Position numbers and translations under genes: made by a program. A DNA stretch of 64,000 nucleotides from Alphaproteobacteria bacterium (GTDB taxonomy: Bacteria > Pseudomonadota > Alphaproteobacteria > Micavibrionales > Micavibrionaceae). The DNA lies in NCBI GenBank assembly GCA_016794145.1, contig JAEUKP010000002.1, positions 1 to 64,000 of the forward strand. Direction: 5' to 3'. This document shows positions 41,832-50,352 of the stretch, piece by piece. The first letter of the stretch is position 1, and every line of letters begins with the position of its first letter. Below the pieces are notes generated by a model, which ran no database searches, was not told the DNA's origin, and saw only the letters and a program-made list of their open reading frames with translations.

Positions 41832-43157
41832 ATGATCAGAGTTTTGGTTTCTTTTTTGGCGATTGTCTTTTCTGTTATTGTTTTTTCTTCTGGGGCCGCG
41901 CATGCGGAGCTCCGTGTTGATGTCACAAAGGGAACGATGGATCCTATTCCTGTTGCGATTACACAATTTGTTCCAAAGGATGGATCAAACAATGAATTTG
42001 CATCGGATATTCCAAAAGTTATTTCTTCAGATCTTGAAAGCACGGGATTGTTCAAATTGATTAACCCTCAATCTTTTATTCAAGATTCGGCCTCTCTCCA
42101 AACGCAAATCCGGTTTAATGAGTGGAAGGCAATTAACGCACAGGCTTTGGTTAATGGAACGGTTACAAAACTTCCTGATGGGCGGACACGGGTTGAATTC
42201 CGTTTGTTTGATGTCTTTGGTCAAACCCAGTTGACGGGAATGGCTTACATGACGACTCCACAGAATTGGAGACGAATTGCCCATATTATTGCTGATGAAA
42301 TTTATAAACGATTGACAGGGGAAAATGGTTATTTTGATTCACGTATTGTTTATGTTGCTGAATCTGGCCCAGCGATCAAACGTGTGAAACGTCTTGCTAT
42401 TATGGATCAAGATGGCGCAAATCAAAGGTTTTTAACAAGTGGTCAAGCTTTGGTTCTGACCCCGCGCTTTTCACCTAGTACCCAAACGATTACGTATTTG
42501 TCTTATGGCACGAATAACAAACCACGTGTTTATATCTATGATCTTGAAACTGGCCGCCAGGAGGTTGTTGGTGATTTTCCAGGGATGACTTTTGCTCCGC
42601 GCTTTTCACCGGATGGAAATAAAGTCGCGATGTCTTTGTCGCAGAATGGAAACAGTGATATTTATGTGATGGATCTGCGGGCGCGTAATCCACAAAAATT
42701 AACGAATAGCCCGGGTATTGATACAGCACCCAGTTTTTCGCCTGATGGGTCACAGATTGCATTTGAATCCGATCGCGGCGGAACACAGCAATTATATGTG
42801 ATGGATAGGAATGGTGCAAACCAACGCCGTATTTCATTTGGCGATGGTCGCTATGCCTCCCCCGTATGGTCCCCTCGTGGAGATCTGATTGCGTTTATCA
42901 AAATGTTAAAAGGGCAATTTTATCTCGGTGTTATGAAGCCTGATGGAACGGGCGAAAGGCTGATTACAAATGCATATCATCTCGAGGGTCCAACATGGGC
43001 ACCAAATGGTCGTGTGATTGCTTATTTTAAGGAATCTCCGGGGAGTAATGGTCGTACGTCAAAATTGTACAGCATTGATTTGACTGGGCATAATGAGCAT
43101 GTTTTGAAAACAAATGGAGATGGCTCTGACCCTGCTTGGTCTCCCCTTAACCCCTAG
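41832..43157 (+). CDS. tolB: Tol-Pal periplasmic protein TolB
   Basis: 441 residues from ATG 41832, set by GGAG seven bases upstream; the frame to 41787 overlaps tolA. A signal peptide is clear (hydrophobic core, cleavage near AAHA-EL at 25). An N-terminal alpha/beta domain is followed by a six-bladed propeller built of repeats such as FAPRFSPDGNKVAMS, TAPSFSPDGSQIAFES and ASPVWSPRGDLIAF. It normally contacts Pal and TolA. pal and cpoB do not follow; a tRNA gene on the other strand does. Confidence 0.97.
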   Translation: MIRVLVSFLAIVFSVIVFSSGAAHAELRVDVTKGTMDPIPVAITQFVPKDGSNNEFASDIPKVISSDLESTGLFKLINPQSFIQDSASLQTQIRFNEWKAINAQALVNGTVTKLPDGRTRVEFRLFDVFGQTQLTGMAYMTTPQNWRRIAHIIADEIYKRLTGENGYFDSRIVYVAESGPAIKRVKRLAIMDQDGANQRFLTSGQALVLTPRFSPSTQTITYLSYGTNNKPRVYIYDLETGRQEVVGDFPGMTFAPRFSPDGNKVAMSLSQNGNSDIYVMDLRARNPQKLTNSPGIDTAPSFSPDGSQIAFESDRGGTQQLYVMDRNGANQRRISFGDGRYASPVWSPRGDLIAFIKMLKGQFYLGVMKPDGTGERLITNAYHLEGPTWAPNGRVIAYFKESPGSNGRTSKLYSIDLTGHNEHVLKTNGDGSDPAWSPLNP

Positions 43158-43172
43158 TGGTGTAGGGCGAGG

Positions 43173-43261
43173 TGGTGCGGGCGGGGGGACTTGAACCCCC
43201 ACAGGCCTTGCGGCCCTACGGATTTTAAGTCCGTTGCGTCTACCGATTTCGCCACGCCCGC
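43173..43261 (-). tRNA. tRNA-Leu, anticodon UAA
   Basis: Read on the minus strand, the acceptor arm GCGGGCG/CGCCCGC pairs perfectly and CCA is encoded. The anticodon loop is CTTAAAA in an ACGGA/TCCGT stem, giving anticodon UAA. The long variable arm (AGGGCCGCAAGGCCT) and the TTCAAGT T-loop mark a class II leucine tRNA that reads UUA and possibly UUG. Confidence 0.97.
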
Positions 43262-43332
43262 TTATGAGGGAATATCTATATCTTTAAATTGAAAATCCGC
43301 CAAGCAAAAAATAACTATTTTATACGAAATTC

Positions 43333-43698
43333 CTATGACAAATTTTCGAGAGGGTGAAGAATACTCTTAAGTGCTTCTCTCCCCAAATCTGTCAGATACA
43401 GCTCTTTTCTGCGGCGTTCTTTTTCTGAGATGCGAACATCTATGAAACCGTAAGGTTGACCAAGCTGTCTGTAATCTGACAAGGCTCCAACGATACGTGA
43501 GACGGTCGACAGGGCTAGCCCCGATTTCTCTGCAAGATTTGTAATTGAGCACCCTTCATCCTGAGAGACAACAACAAGGCAAATCAAATATTGGATAGGA
43601 AATTCGGAATCAATTTTCTGAATGCGCTGAAGTATCTCTAACAACAAGGCAGATCGCGCCTGAAGGAAAGGGTTAGCAGGTGTTGTTTCTTTCGCCAT
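43333..43698 (-). CDS. MarR-like winged-helix regulator
   Basis: 121 residues. A helix-turn-helix is visible at SITNLAEKSGLALSTVSRIVGALS (about 53-76), followed by a wing with RISEKERRRKELYLTDLGREALK, the MarR-type pattern. It is a little shorter than most MarR proteins (about 140). No ligand or target is evident. Minus strand, upstream of tRNA-Leu; no paired transporter or enzyme gene lies beside it. Confidence 0.75.
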   Translation of the reverse strand: MAKETTPANPFLQARSALLLEILQRIQKIDSEFPIQYLICLVVVSQDEGCSITNLAEKSGLALSTVSRIVGALSDYRQLGQPYGFIDVRISEKERRRKELYLTDLGREALKSILHPLENLS

Positions 43699-43960
43699 TT
43701 CTGATGTTTTCTATTTCTTTTTTTATGCTCGATGCGGGTGTCAATATAACCTTGATCCAAGGAAATTCAACTATACGCTCATTTTGCCATTTGCTAAAGC
43801 CATACAATGGATATAGACCTAAATGGGGGGATATCTCAATAAAAATAGCTCCCCACTTCCTATGTTTGAAATAGAAATTCATGTATTACCCCACGCTGTA
43901 GATGATCCACATTCCTTAAACTTGTTTTACAAGTATTGCATGGAACTCTGTAATAATTGG

Positions 43961-44596
43961 TTAATTTTGAGAATTTGTTTTTGCAAAATCAACCAAAGAT
44001 TGCATGTCTTCGGTGGTATAGGATAGTATCCTTTTGGCGATATTTTTATATGCAAAAGTATGTGGAATATCCTTTAAAAACAAAATGTTATTTATAATTG
44101 CCATCGATACGTCCCCTGACTGAATAAGGGTCGGTGGCAAAGTTAAGGGGTATTTTTTGTTAAAGTGAGTGTATGTCATTTTGTCTGTTTTGTATGCTTT
44201 ATGGAACTTAAGGCCAAGGGCTGAAAATCCTTCAAAGTCGCAGTTTTCAATGGATGACATCGATATGTCTGTGTCTCTAAAGTGAGATAACTTTAGGTTG
44301 CAATCGATGATATTTGTATAGCAAAAGCAGGCATCCTCGAGATGGGCACGGGAAAAATTGCATCCCACAAAGGTAGATTCGCTCATATTTGCCCCTTTCA
44401 GGTCTGCTCCTTTGAAGGATGCATTCTCGATTCTGATGCCATCAAGATTGATATGCCGGATTGATTTGTTTGAGAGGTCGATCCTATCAAGGCAGATGTT
44501 TTGTTTGATCGCTGATTCGATGGCGTCGTTTATATGATGATGGTCGCCTGTATAAATCGGCTTTCCGGTTGTTGTTATTAATTCGATTGTGTGCAT
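43961..44596 (-). CDS. Pentapeptide repeat protein
   Basis: 211 residues from ATG 44596, preceded by GGAGAAAGAGACC; the longer frame to 44629 is less likely. Residues about 50-125 hold tandem A(D/N)LXX-type repeats, for example IRIENASFKGADLKGANMSE, STFVGCNFSRAHLEDACF and NIIDCNLKLSHFRDTDI, predicted to form a right-handed square beta-helix. The last 75 residues are helical and end YTTEDMQSLVDFAKTNS. Pentapeptide proteins include gyrase inhibitors such as Qnr, but this array is short and nothing links it to gyrase. Confidence 0.82.
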   Translation of the reverse strand: MHTIELITTTGKPIYTGDHHHINDAIESAIKQNICLDRIDLSNKSIRHINLDGIRIENASFKGADLKGANMSESTFVGCNFSRAHLEDACFCYTNIIDCNLKLSHFRDTDISMSSIENCDFEGFSALGLKFHKAYKTDKMTYTHFNKKYPLTLPPTLIQSGDVSMAIINNILFLKDIPHTFAYKNIAKRILSYTTEDMQSLVDFAKTNSQN

Positions 44597-44788
44597 GGTC
44601 TCTTTCTCCGTATAATTCAAAACAGTCATCCTTCTGCGCTGATGTTTTAATCAGGGCAGTCCGGGTGTTTTTCGTTGTCATGATCTTCCCCAGAAGATAA
44701 ATAGACAATATACTTGCTATATCGGTAGTAATAAAAGAAATGGCTTTCAAAAGTCAAGTTTTTTCGTAAAATATTTAAAGAGGATCTT

Positions 44789-46654
44789 ATGACGGATATG
44801 CAATTGCCATTACGCCTGCAGCAGGGGATCGAGATGATTAGGGCCGAAGTGTCCAGGTTAACCGACTCATCGGGTGTTTATCGCATGCTGAATGAAAAGG
44901 GGGATGTGCTGTATGTTGGTAAGGCTAAATCCCTACGCAGGCGGGTTGTTCATTATACGCAACCCAACCGCCTCCCTCATCGTTTGCGGCGGATGGTATC
45001 AGAGGCCCGTAGGATGGAGTTCATTCTGACGCGAACAGAGGTAGAGGCTTTGCTTCTTGAAGCAAATTTAATCAAAACCTTAAATCCAATTTATAATGTT
45101 CTTTTAAAGGATGATAAATCTTATCCTTATATTCATTTATTGGATACATTGGGGTTTCCCAAAATTGTTCGCTTTCGGGGGCGCCCGGATGGGCGGGGGG
45201 ATTATTTTGGTCCATTTGCAAGCGGGTCTGCTGTGTCTGAAACCCTTGAGACGATCCAAAGGGTTTTTCAGCTCCGGAATTGTAAAGATACAGATTTTTC
45301 AACGCGTAAAACACCATGCCTTCAGTATCATATTAAAAGATGTACGGCCCCTTGCGTTTCTAAAGTAACATCTGAGCAATATGCGCAACAGGTTTGTGAT
45401 ACAAAGGATTTTTTGACTGGCAAGAGTCGTGATGTCCAGGAAAGGCTCCAGGTCAGGATGATGGAAGCCAGTCAGGATCAGGCTTTTGAAAAGGCTGCTT
45501 TTTATCGGGATCGAATCAAGGTTCTAACCTCTATTCAATCGCGACAGGGTATTGATGGGTATGCCGTCGGAGATGCTGATATGGTGGCCTTGGTAGAGGA
45601 TGAGGGCCAGGTCTGTGTGCAGATCTTCTTTTTTAGAAATGGTCAAAGCTATGGGAATAGATCGTTCTTTCCGACACGCACAGATGAAATGGATCCCTCT
45701 GATATTATGGCTTCTTTTTTGGCACAGTTTTATGAGGACAAGCAGATTCCTTCCGAAATACTTGTCAATCAAATCCCCGCAGAAAGGGATCTCTTGCAGC
45801 AAGCCCTGGTGCAGATATCGGGACACAAATTGGCAATTTCTGTACCTCAACGCGGAAAGCGCAAAGATATTATGCAGATGGTTGAGGCAAATGCCCGTGA
45901 GTCTTTGGTGCGCCATAGAAGTCAGGTGGCCTCTGATAGGCAGGCATTGTTGCGGATAGTAGAATTGTTCGGAATGACGGCCCCCCCTTCTCGCATCGAA
46001 ATTTATGATAATTCGCATACAGGTGGAACCCATATGGTTGGGGCAATGGTTGTTGCGGGTCCGGATGGATTCATTAAAAAAGCATACCGTAAATTTAATA
46101 TCCAAAAAGCGGCAGCATCCGATGATTATGGTATGATGCGTGAAGTCATGCAGCGGCGCTTTGCAAAAGCTGTGATTGATGAGAACTTTCCAGATCTTTT
46201 GCTGATTGATGGGGGGCAGGGACAGTTAAGAGTTGTGAAAGAGGAGTTGGAAGCTATGGATCTTTTTAGCCATTTGACGGTTGTTGCGATTTCAAAAGGT
46301 GAAGACCGGAATGCGGGCCGTGAAAAATTCCATATGGTTGAAAAGGGGCGGCAGATGAAAGCCTTTCAGCTACCTTTGCATGATCCAACCTTGCAGTATC
46401 TTCAGAGATTAAGGGACGAAGCGCATCGTTTCGCAATAGGATCCCACCGCATAAAAAGAAATAAATCAATTGAAATCAGTCTGTTAGACGATGTTCCTGG
46501 AGTTGGATCTTTGCGTAAAAAAGCATTATTGCTCCATTTTGGCTCTGCCAAATCAGTTCAAGATGCAACAATCGAGGATCTTTCAAAAGTTAAGGGCATA
46601 TCCAAAGACCTTGCCAAAAAAATATATGGATTTTTTCATTCCGGGACAATTTAA
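44789..46654 (+). CDS. uvrC: Excinuclease ABC subunit C
   Basis: 621 residues, endonuclease of nucleotide excision repair that cuts both sides of a lesion marked by UvrAB. The GIY-YIG domain starts SGVYRMLNEKGDVLYVGKAK (28-47), followed by UVR residues (EKAAFYRDRIKVLTSI), an RNase-H-like nuclease region (IEIYDNSHTGGTHMVGAMVV, LLIDGGQGQL) and a double helix-hairpin-helix end (DDVPGVGSLRKKALLLHFGS, KVKGISKDLAKKI). AGAGGA precedes the ATG. In many alphaproteobacteria pgsA follows; here a bactofilin gene does. Confidence 0.97.
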   Translation: MTDMQLPLRLQQGIEMIRAEVSRLTDSSGVYRMLNEKGDVLYVGKAKSLRRRVVHYTQPNRLPHRLRRMVSEARRMEFILTRTEVEALLLEANLIKTLNPIYNVLLKDDKSYPYIHLLDTLGFPKIVRFRGRPDGRGDYFGPFASGSAVSETLETIQRVFQLRNCKDTDFSTRKTPCLQYHIKRCTAPCVSKVTSEQYAQQVCDTKDFLTGKSRDVQERLQVRMMEASQDQAFEKAAFYRDRIKVLTSIQSRQGIDGYAVGDADMVALVEDEGQVCVQIFFFRNGQSYGNRSFFPTRTDEMDPSDIMASFLAQFYEDKQIPSEILVNQIPAERDLLQQALVQISGHKLAISVPQRGKRKDIMQMVEANARESLVRHRSQVASDRQALLRIVELFGMTAPPSRIEIYDNSHTGGTHMVGAMVVAGPDGFIKKAYRKFNIQKAAASDDYGMMREVMQRRFAKAVIDENFPDLLLIDGGQGQLRVVKEELEAMDLFSHLTVVAISKGEDRNAGREKFHMVEKGRQMKAFQLPLHDPTLQYLQRLRDEAHRFAIGSHRIKRNKSIEISLLDDVPGVGSLRKKALLLHFGSAKSVQDATIEDLSKVKGISKDLAKKIYGFFHSGTI

Positions 46655-46810
46655 ATTCTTGCACAGCGTGTTTTTCCCGTGTTAGGTTATCTGTATTCCA
46701 TGAGAAACATTAAAGAATGAAGGTCTGTTCAGATGGGCCTTGCGTTTGTCCCTTAATGTTTGTTTTGGAATTTTATTGATCAACTAAAAACTGGAAAGGT
46801 TAAACAGTTT

Positions 46811-47557
46811 ATGTTTCATCGTCCTACATCACCCAACGACCAACCTGCTCCTTCAATTGGGGGCACACAAGCGGAAAGCAAAACCATGACACAAAATAAT
46901 GAATCCGGAGAATCGTCAGCTGATCGTTCGGTTGATATACCTGCAAGCCCATTCCAACGTCCAGGTCAACCACCTGTTGCGGCTGTTGCGGCCAGTGCGC
47001 CATCGGCTGCACCGGTAAGAATGGCTCCACCAGCTTATGGTGGATATCCTGCAGCTTATGCTGCGGCGGCCCCTGCTGCTGCGGGTGCTGTTGATCCTAA
47101 GGCACGCCGTTTGGTCATTGGCCATGGAATCACCATGTCTGGTGAGATCGAGTCCTGCGACCTTTTGGTTGTTGAGGGAACTGTCGAAGCTGCTTTGAAA
47201 GGTGCAAGCATCCTTGAAATTTCTGAAACCGGGATGTTCTACGGCACTGTTGAAATCAATGAAGCAACGATTGCAGGCAAGTTTGAAGGTGACCTGACCG
47301 TGAATGGTCGTTTAACTGTTCGTTCGACGGGGTCGATCACAGGTGCGATCGCGTATAAGGAATTGGCTGTTGAGGCCGGCGCGACCATTGATGGTAAAAT
47401 CACCCCTTTGGGAGTCAAGGGGGACTCCTCTGGAAAAAAGCCGCATAGGGGGAGCATCGCTTCCCCTGTGAAGGAACAAAAGGCGCATGCCTCTGTTGAG
47501 CAAGTGCCAATGGAAGAGGATGATCTTCCGATCCTTCAGCGTGCGGCTGCTCGATAA
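46811..47557 (+). CDS. Bactofilin
   Basis: 248 residues from ATG 46811. A disordered Pro/Ala/Gln-rich N terminus (to about 95) precedes the bactofilin beta-helix (about 100-205): RLVIGHGITMSGEIESCDLL, VVEGTVEAALKG and repeated short strands with G-(K/T)-(F/I)-E-G-D turns. A charged tail follows. Bactofilins polymerise into membrane-associated scaffolds for cell shape or stalk and wall growth. The frame continues up to TTG 46760, which seems less likely. It ends with its own terminator. Confidence 0.93.
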   Translation: MFHRPTSPNDQPAPSIGGTQAESKTMTQNNESGESSADRSVDIPASPFQRPGQPPVAAVAASAPSAAPVRMAPPAYGGYPAAYAAAAPAAAGAVDPKARRLVIGHGITMSGEIESCDLLVVEGTVEAALKGASILEISETGMFYGTVEINEATIAGKFEGDLTVNGRLTVRSTGSITGAIAYKELAVEAGATIDGKITPLGVKGDSSGKKPHRGSIASPVKEQKAHASVEQVPMEEDDLPILQRAAAR

Positions 47558-47585
47558 GAGAATCCGGAATAAAAACAGATATTGG

Positions 47586-47614
47586 AAAAGCCGGGCAAAA
47601 TGTCCGGCTTTTTG
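47586..47614 (+). terminator. Intrinsic terminator of the bactofilin gene
   Basis: AAAAGCCGG (47586-47594) pairs with CCGGCTTTT (47604-47612) around a nine-base loop and runs into T residues, 29 bases after the stop codon. Confidence 0.88.
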
Positions 47615-47655
47615 TTGATTAGTATTGATATGTTCAGTGCAAATATGAGTTCGCT

Positions 47656-48582
47656 TTAGAGTCTTCGTTTAAGATGGGTCTTATCCCCATCAAGGGGTGT
47701 TGGGTCAAACCGAACTGGCTCTGCTTCGGCATTTGCGCCGCAATCAACAGGAATGGATTTTAAAACTTTCCATTGTTCGGCCCAGCCGGACTGATGATCC
47801 GCTTGATCTACCAAGGTTACATTCATACAGCCACGATTCTCAGAGGCCTGTACGAAACTGCTATAAATAGCGGGAGGAGTGTCTGAATCCATCTTTCCAA
47901 TAAAATGGCGTTGTGGAATATTCGCAATGCCTGCTGCAAAGTCTGCAGGATTTAAAGATTCCGGGCTGTAGGGGGCTTTTGTGATGTAAGACAGGGTTTT
48001 GGGGTCCAAATTTCCGGCGACGGTACGGATCGACAAAATATCTGCCCGTTGACTTCCTAGAATAACCGCAATAGCTGCGCCGCCGTCATATCCAACCAGA
48101 TCAAATGATGGGATATTATAATAGGATTTAAGGTTGTCCAGAACTTGATGATAGGTTTCAATCACCTCTGGTGAAAAACGTTTCGATGTAGAATATTCAG
48201 AAGGACATATTTTTCCATCTTTCCACCCTTTGTTGTACTGGCAAGGGCGTGCGACCCAGATAACATTTTCTCCACCATCCTGCGCAGCCAAGCGGAGGGC
48301 GACCGGATCGGTAGGGGTCGGGTTTTCACGGCTCAAGGCTTTAATCGCGATCGTATGCGTTCCGTCGCCCTCAATATAAATTGTCGCAGGATTCCCTTTT
48401 TTGTACACCCGCTCATACGCCTGAATGATAAATTTTTCTGAAGGAATGTCGCGGGGAATCATAAAAACGGGGGCTGCGGTACGCTTGGCGGCATCATCAC
48501 GCATTACCGACATATCGCTATAGCAGCCAGAGAGGAGTGCAGATGCACAGGCGAACGCCAACAAAGAACGTAGAAAAGTCAT
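47656..48582 (-). CDS. Alpha/beta-hydrolase lipoprotein with Asp at the nucleophile position
   Basis: 308 residues. A lipoprotein signal ends LLSGC with Cys20, so it is membrane-anchored after lipidation. The hydrolase core shows EGDG (71-74, oxyanion region), the nucleophile elbow VGYDGGAA (163-170) and a late histidine in DQADHQSGW near 277. The elbow is usually G-x-S-x-G; here Asp166 takes the Ser place, as in haloalkane dehalogenases and epoxide hydrolases. RTVAGNLDP just after it is typical of this lipoprotein family. Substrate unknown. It converges on the bactofilin terminator. Confidence 0.82.
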   Translation of the reverse strand: MTFLRSLLAFACASALLSGCYSDMSVMRDDAAKRTAAPVFMIPRDIPSEKFIIQAYERVYKKGNPATIYIEGDGTHTIAIKALSRENPTPTDPVALRLAAQDGGENVIWVARPCQYNKGWKDGKICPSEYSTSKRFSPEVIETYHQVLDNLKSYYNIPSFDLVGYDGGAAIAVILGSQRADILSIRTVAGNLDPKTLSYITKAPYSPESLNPADFAAGIANIPQRHFIGKMDSDTPPAIYSSFVQASENRGCMNVTLVDQADHQSGWAEQWKVLKSIPVDCGANAEAEPVRFDPTPLDGDKTHLKRRL

Positions 48583-48646
48583 ATTGAGGAATCCCTTCAG
48601 AGTGGTTAGGTCACCATATCATGACTTAAGAATAAAATCATCAGCG

Positions 48647-49408
48647 TTATTCCGAAATCTCGACGATAATTGGCGTGTGATCGGAGGGGGTATCCCATCC
48701 TCGCGGCGTTTTATCAATCGTACAGTTGATCAATCGATCAGTGATTGTCGGGGAGGTTAGAAAGTGGTCGATCCGGACCCCACGGTTGCGCGGCCATGCG
48801 CCCGCCTGATAATCCCAAAAAGTATATGTTTCTGGGGCTGAATTAAAAACACGGAAAGCATCTGTTAATCCCAAATTGAGGATTGACCGGAATTTTTTGA
48901 CAATCTCCGGGTGGTAAAGGGCATCTTTTTTCCATATTTCTGGATCATAGCAATCTTTGTCTTCTGGAATGATGTTAAAATCTCCACCAATAAGAAAGGG
49001 AATTCGGGCCCCTCGAAGTTCATCCAATCTTTTAATAAACCTATTTAACCAATTGATCTTATAATTAAATTTTTCTGTTTCAACAGGGTTTCCATTCGGA
49101 AGGTAGATATTGATCAGGCGTATATTTTGCCATTCAACTTCAAGGTAGCGGGCCTGTTCATCCAGATCATCCCCCGGCAGGTTTTGAAGGATGGGAGAGA
49201 CCGGAATCCTGCTTAAGATGGCTACTCCGTTATAGGTTTTCTGGCCTTTATAAACGGCATGATATTCGACTGATATTTCCGGTAATGTCTCACCTTTGAT
49301 TTCTTGAAGAAAAAGAACATCCGGAATCGTCTTAGATAGAAATGTCTGGAGATGAGAAAGTCGTGCCTTCACCGAGTTAACATTCCATGATGCGATTCGA
49401 TAGCTCAT
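48647..49408 (-). CDS. xthA: Exodeoxyribonuclease III
   Basis: 253 residues, AP endonuclease and 3' exonuclease of base-excision repair. Family landmarks: IASWNVNSVKARL (5-17), metal Glu in LFLQEIKG (33-40), NIYLPNG near 99, GGDFNIIPEDKDCYDP near 140-155, RGVRIDHFLTS near 211 and the final Asp-His in DTPSDHTPI. Its ATG overlaps the erpA stop by four bases (ATGA), so the two are translationally coupled. Confidence 0.96.
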   Translation of the reverse strand: MSYRIASWNVNSVKARLSHLQTFLSKTIPDVLFLQEIKGETLPEISVEYHAVYKGQKTYNGVAILSRIPVSPILQNLPGDDLDEQARYLEVEWQNIRLINIYLPNGNPVETEKFNYKINWLNRFIKRLDELRGARIPFLIGGDFNIIPEDKDCYDPEIWKKDALYHPEIVKKFRSILNLGLTDAFRVFNSAPETYTFWDYQAGAWPRNRGVRIDHFLTSPTITDRLINCTIDKTPRGWDTPSDHTPIIVEISE

Positions 49409-49728
49409 AAGGAAAAGGACTCACCACACCCACACCCTGAACTGGCATTGGGATTGGTAATTTTAAAGTTCTCCCCCATCAGGGTTGTGACGTAATCAAT
49501 CGTTGCACCAGAGAGAAGCAGAAAAGATGTGCGGTCAATAACAACAGAGTGTTCGAACACAAGGTCATCATCGTTAATTTGAGAGTCAAATGTCATTTCA
49601 TATTTAAAACCAGAGCAACCACCGCCAGAAACGGTGATTCGCAAATTCAGATAAGCATCTGATTTCGCGTTGCGAATGTCTTCAATACGATTAAAGGCCG
49701 CAGAAGTAATCGTTAAATCATTGTTCAT
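49405..49728 (-). CDS. erpA: A-type iron-sulfur carrier ErpA/IscA
   Basis: 107 residues. Carries Fe-S clusters to target proteins. The three cluster-binding cysteines are Cys38 (SGGGCSGFKY) and Cys99/Cys101 (SSGCGCGESF). Length and motif fit the HesB/IscA/ErpA family; the choice of ErpA rests on the absence of isc or suf genes nearby and on its pairing with xthA. Confidence 0.92.
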   Translation of the reverse strand: MNNDLTITSAAFNRIEDIRNAKSDAYLNLRITVSGGGCSGFKYEMTFDSQINDDDLVFEHSVVIDRTSFLLLSGATIDYVTTLMGENFKITNPNASSGCGCGESFSL

Positions 49729-49766
49729 GTGTCTAATATGGATTTTCTAATACAAAAAGCCAACCC

Positions 49767-50108
49767 CTATATTTTGATATCTAGAAGACTTCCTCGTTCC
49801 AGAACAGGGGTATTGATAATTTTTGAATTATTTGTGAGGGATGCTTTGATAAACTCCTTGGCATCATACCCATGATTTTCAACGACTCTTTGTTGGAGAG
49901 AAACAATCGATCCGATTCGTTCATCAGCAGAGTCTCTGTTTTGCAATCCTAAGCTTGACGTTGCACTTGAATCCATATTCCGAAGATTGATCGCGTTTTC
50001 CTGGACTCTCTGCTGGGCGGATTGAATAGCAGATATGCGTTCAGAAGCAGAGTTCTTATTCTGCAGCCCGAAATTGATATTTGTTGTTGATGGGGGTGTT
50101 GTAACCAT
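49767..50108 (-). CDS. Small protein with two internal repeats
   Basis: 113 residues from ATG 50108, with a GGAACAGA site just upstream. Two copies of a roughly 35-residue unit follow one another: FGLQNKNSASERISAIQSAQ then QRVQEN, and LGLQNRDSADERIGSIVSLQ then QRVVEN. Each is Gln/Asn/Ser-rich and likely helical. The DNA repeat is diverged, so the duplication is not recent. No signal peptide or family. A similarity to flagellin-type helices was considered and not accepted. Confidence 0.65.
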   Translation of the reverse strand: MVTTPPSTTNINFGLQNKNSASERISAIQSAQQRVQENAINLRNMDSSATSSLGLQNRDSADERIGSIVSLQQRVVENHGYDAKEFIKASLTNNSKIINTPVLERGSLLDIKI

Positions 50109-50352
50109 TCTGTTCCACAAAACTATCTACCGATACATTTACCCTGAAAGTCTATCGTATCGCAAAATGATTAATAAATTTTTGAAACTTATAAACGGGA
50201 ATTTATTTTCTATATTTACCACTTGTAAATCTTTTGCTGTCATAATCCAAATGACTACGAAATAAATAAGGGTGTGTCACGTTCCGGGCTCTGGCGGGTG
50301 TCGGGACACAAAAAACAAATCAAAACACTGTGACACGTTAGGGTCCGCCAAA

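Noticed and set aside
43961..44596. Qnr-like gyrase-protecting protein
   Set aside because: The pentapeptide array is too short and is followed by an unrelated helical region.
49767..50108. Flagellin-related small protein
   Set aside because: The repeats share only Ser/Asn/Gln richness with flagellin helices and lack its conserved ends.
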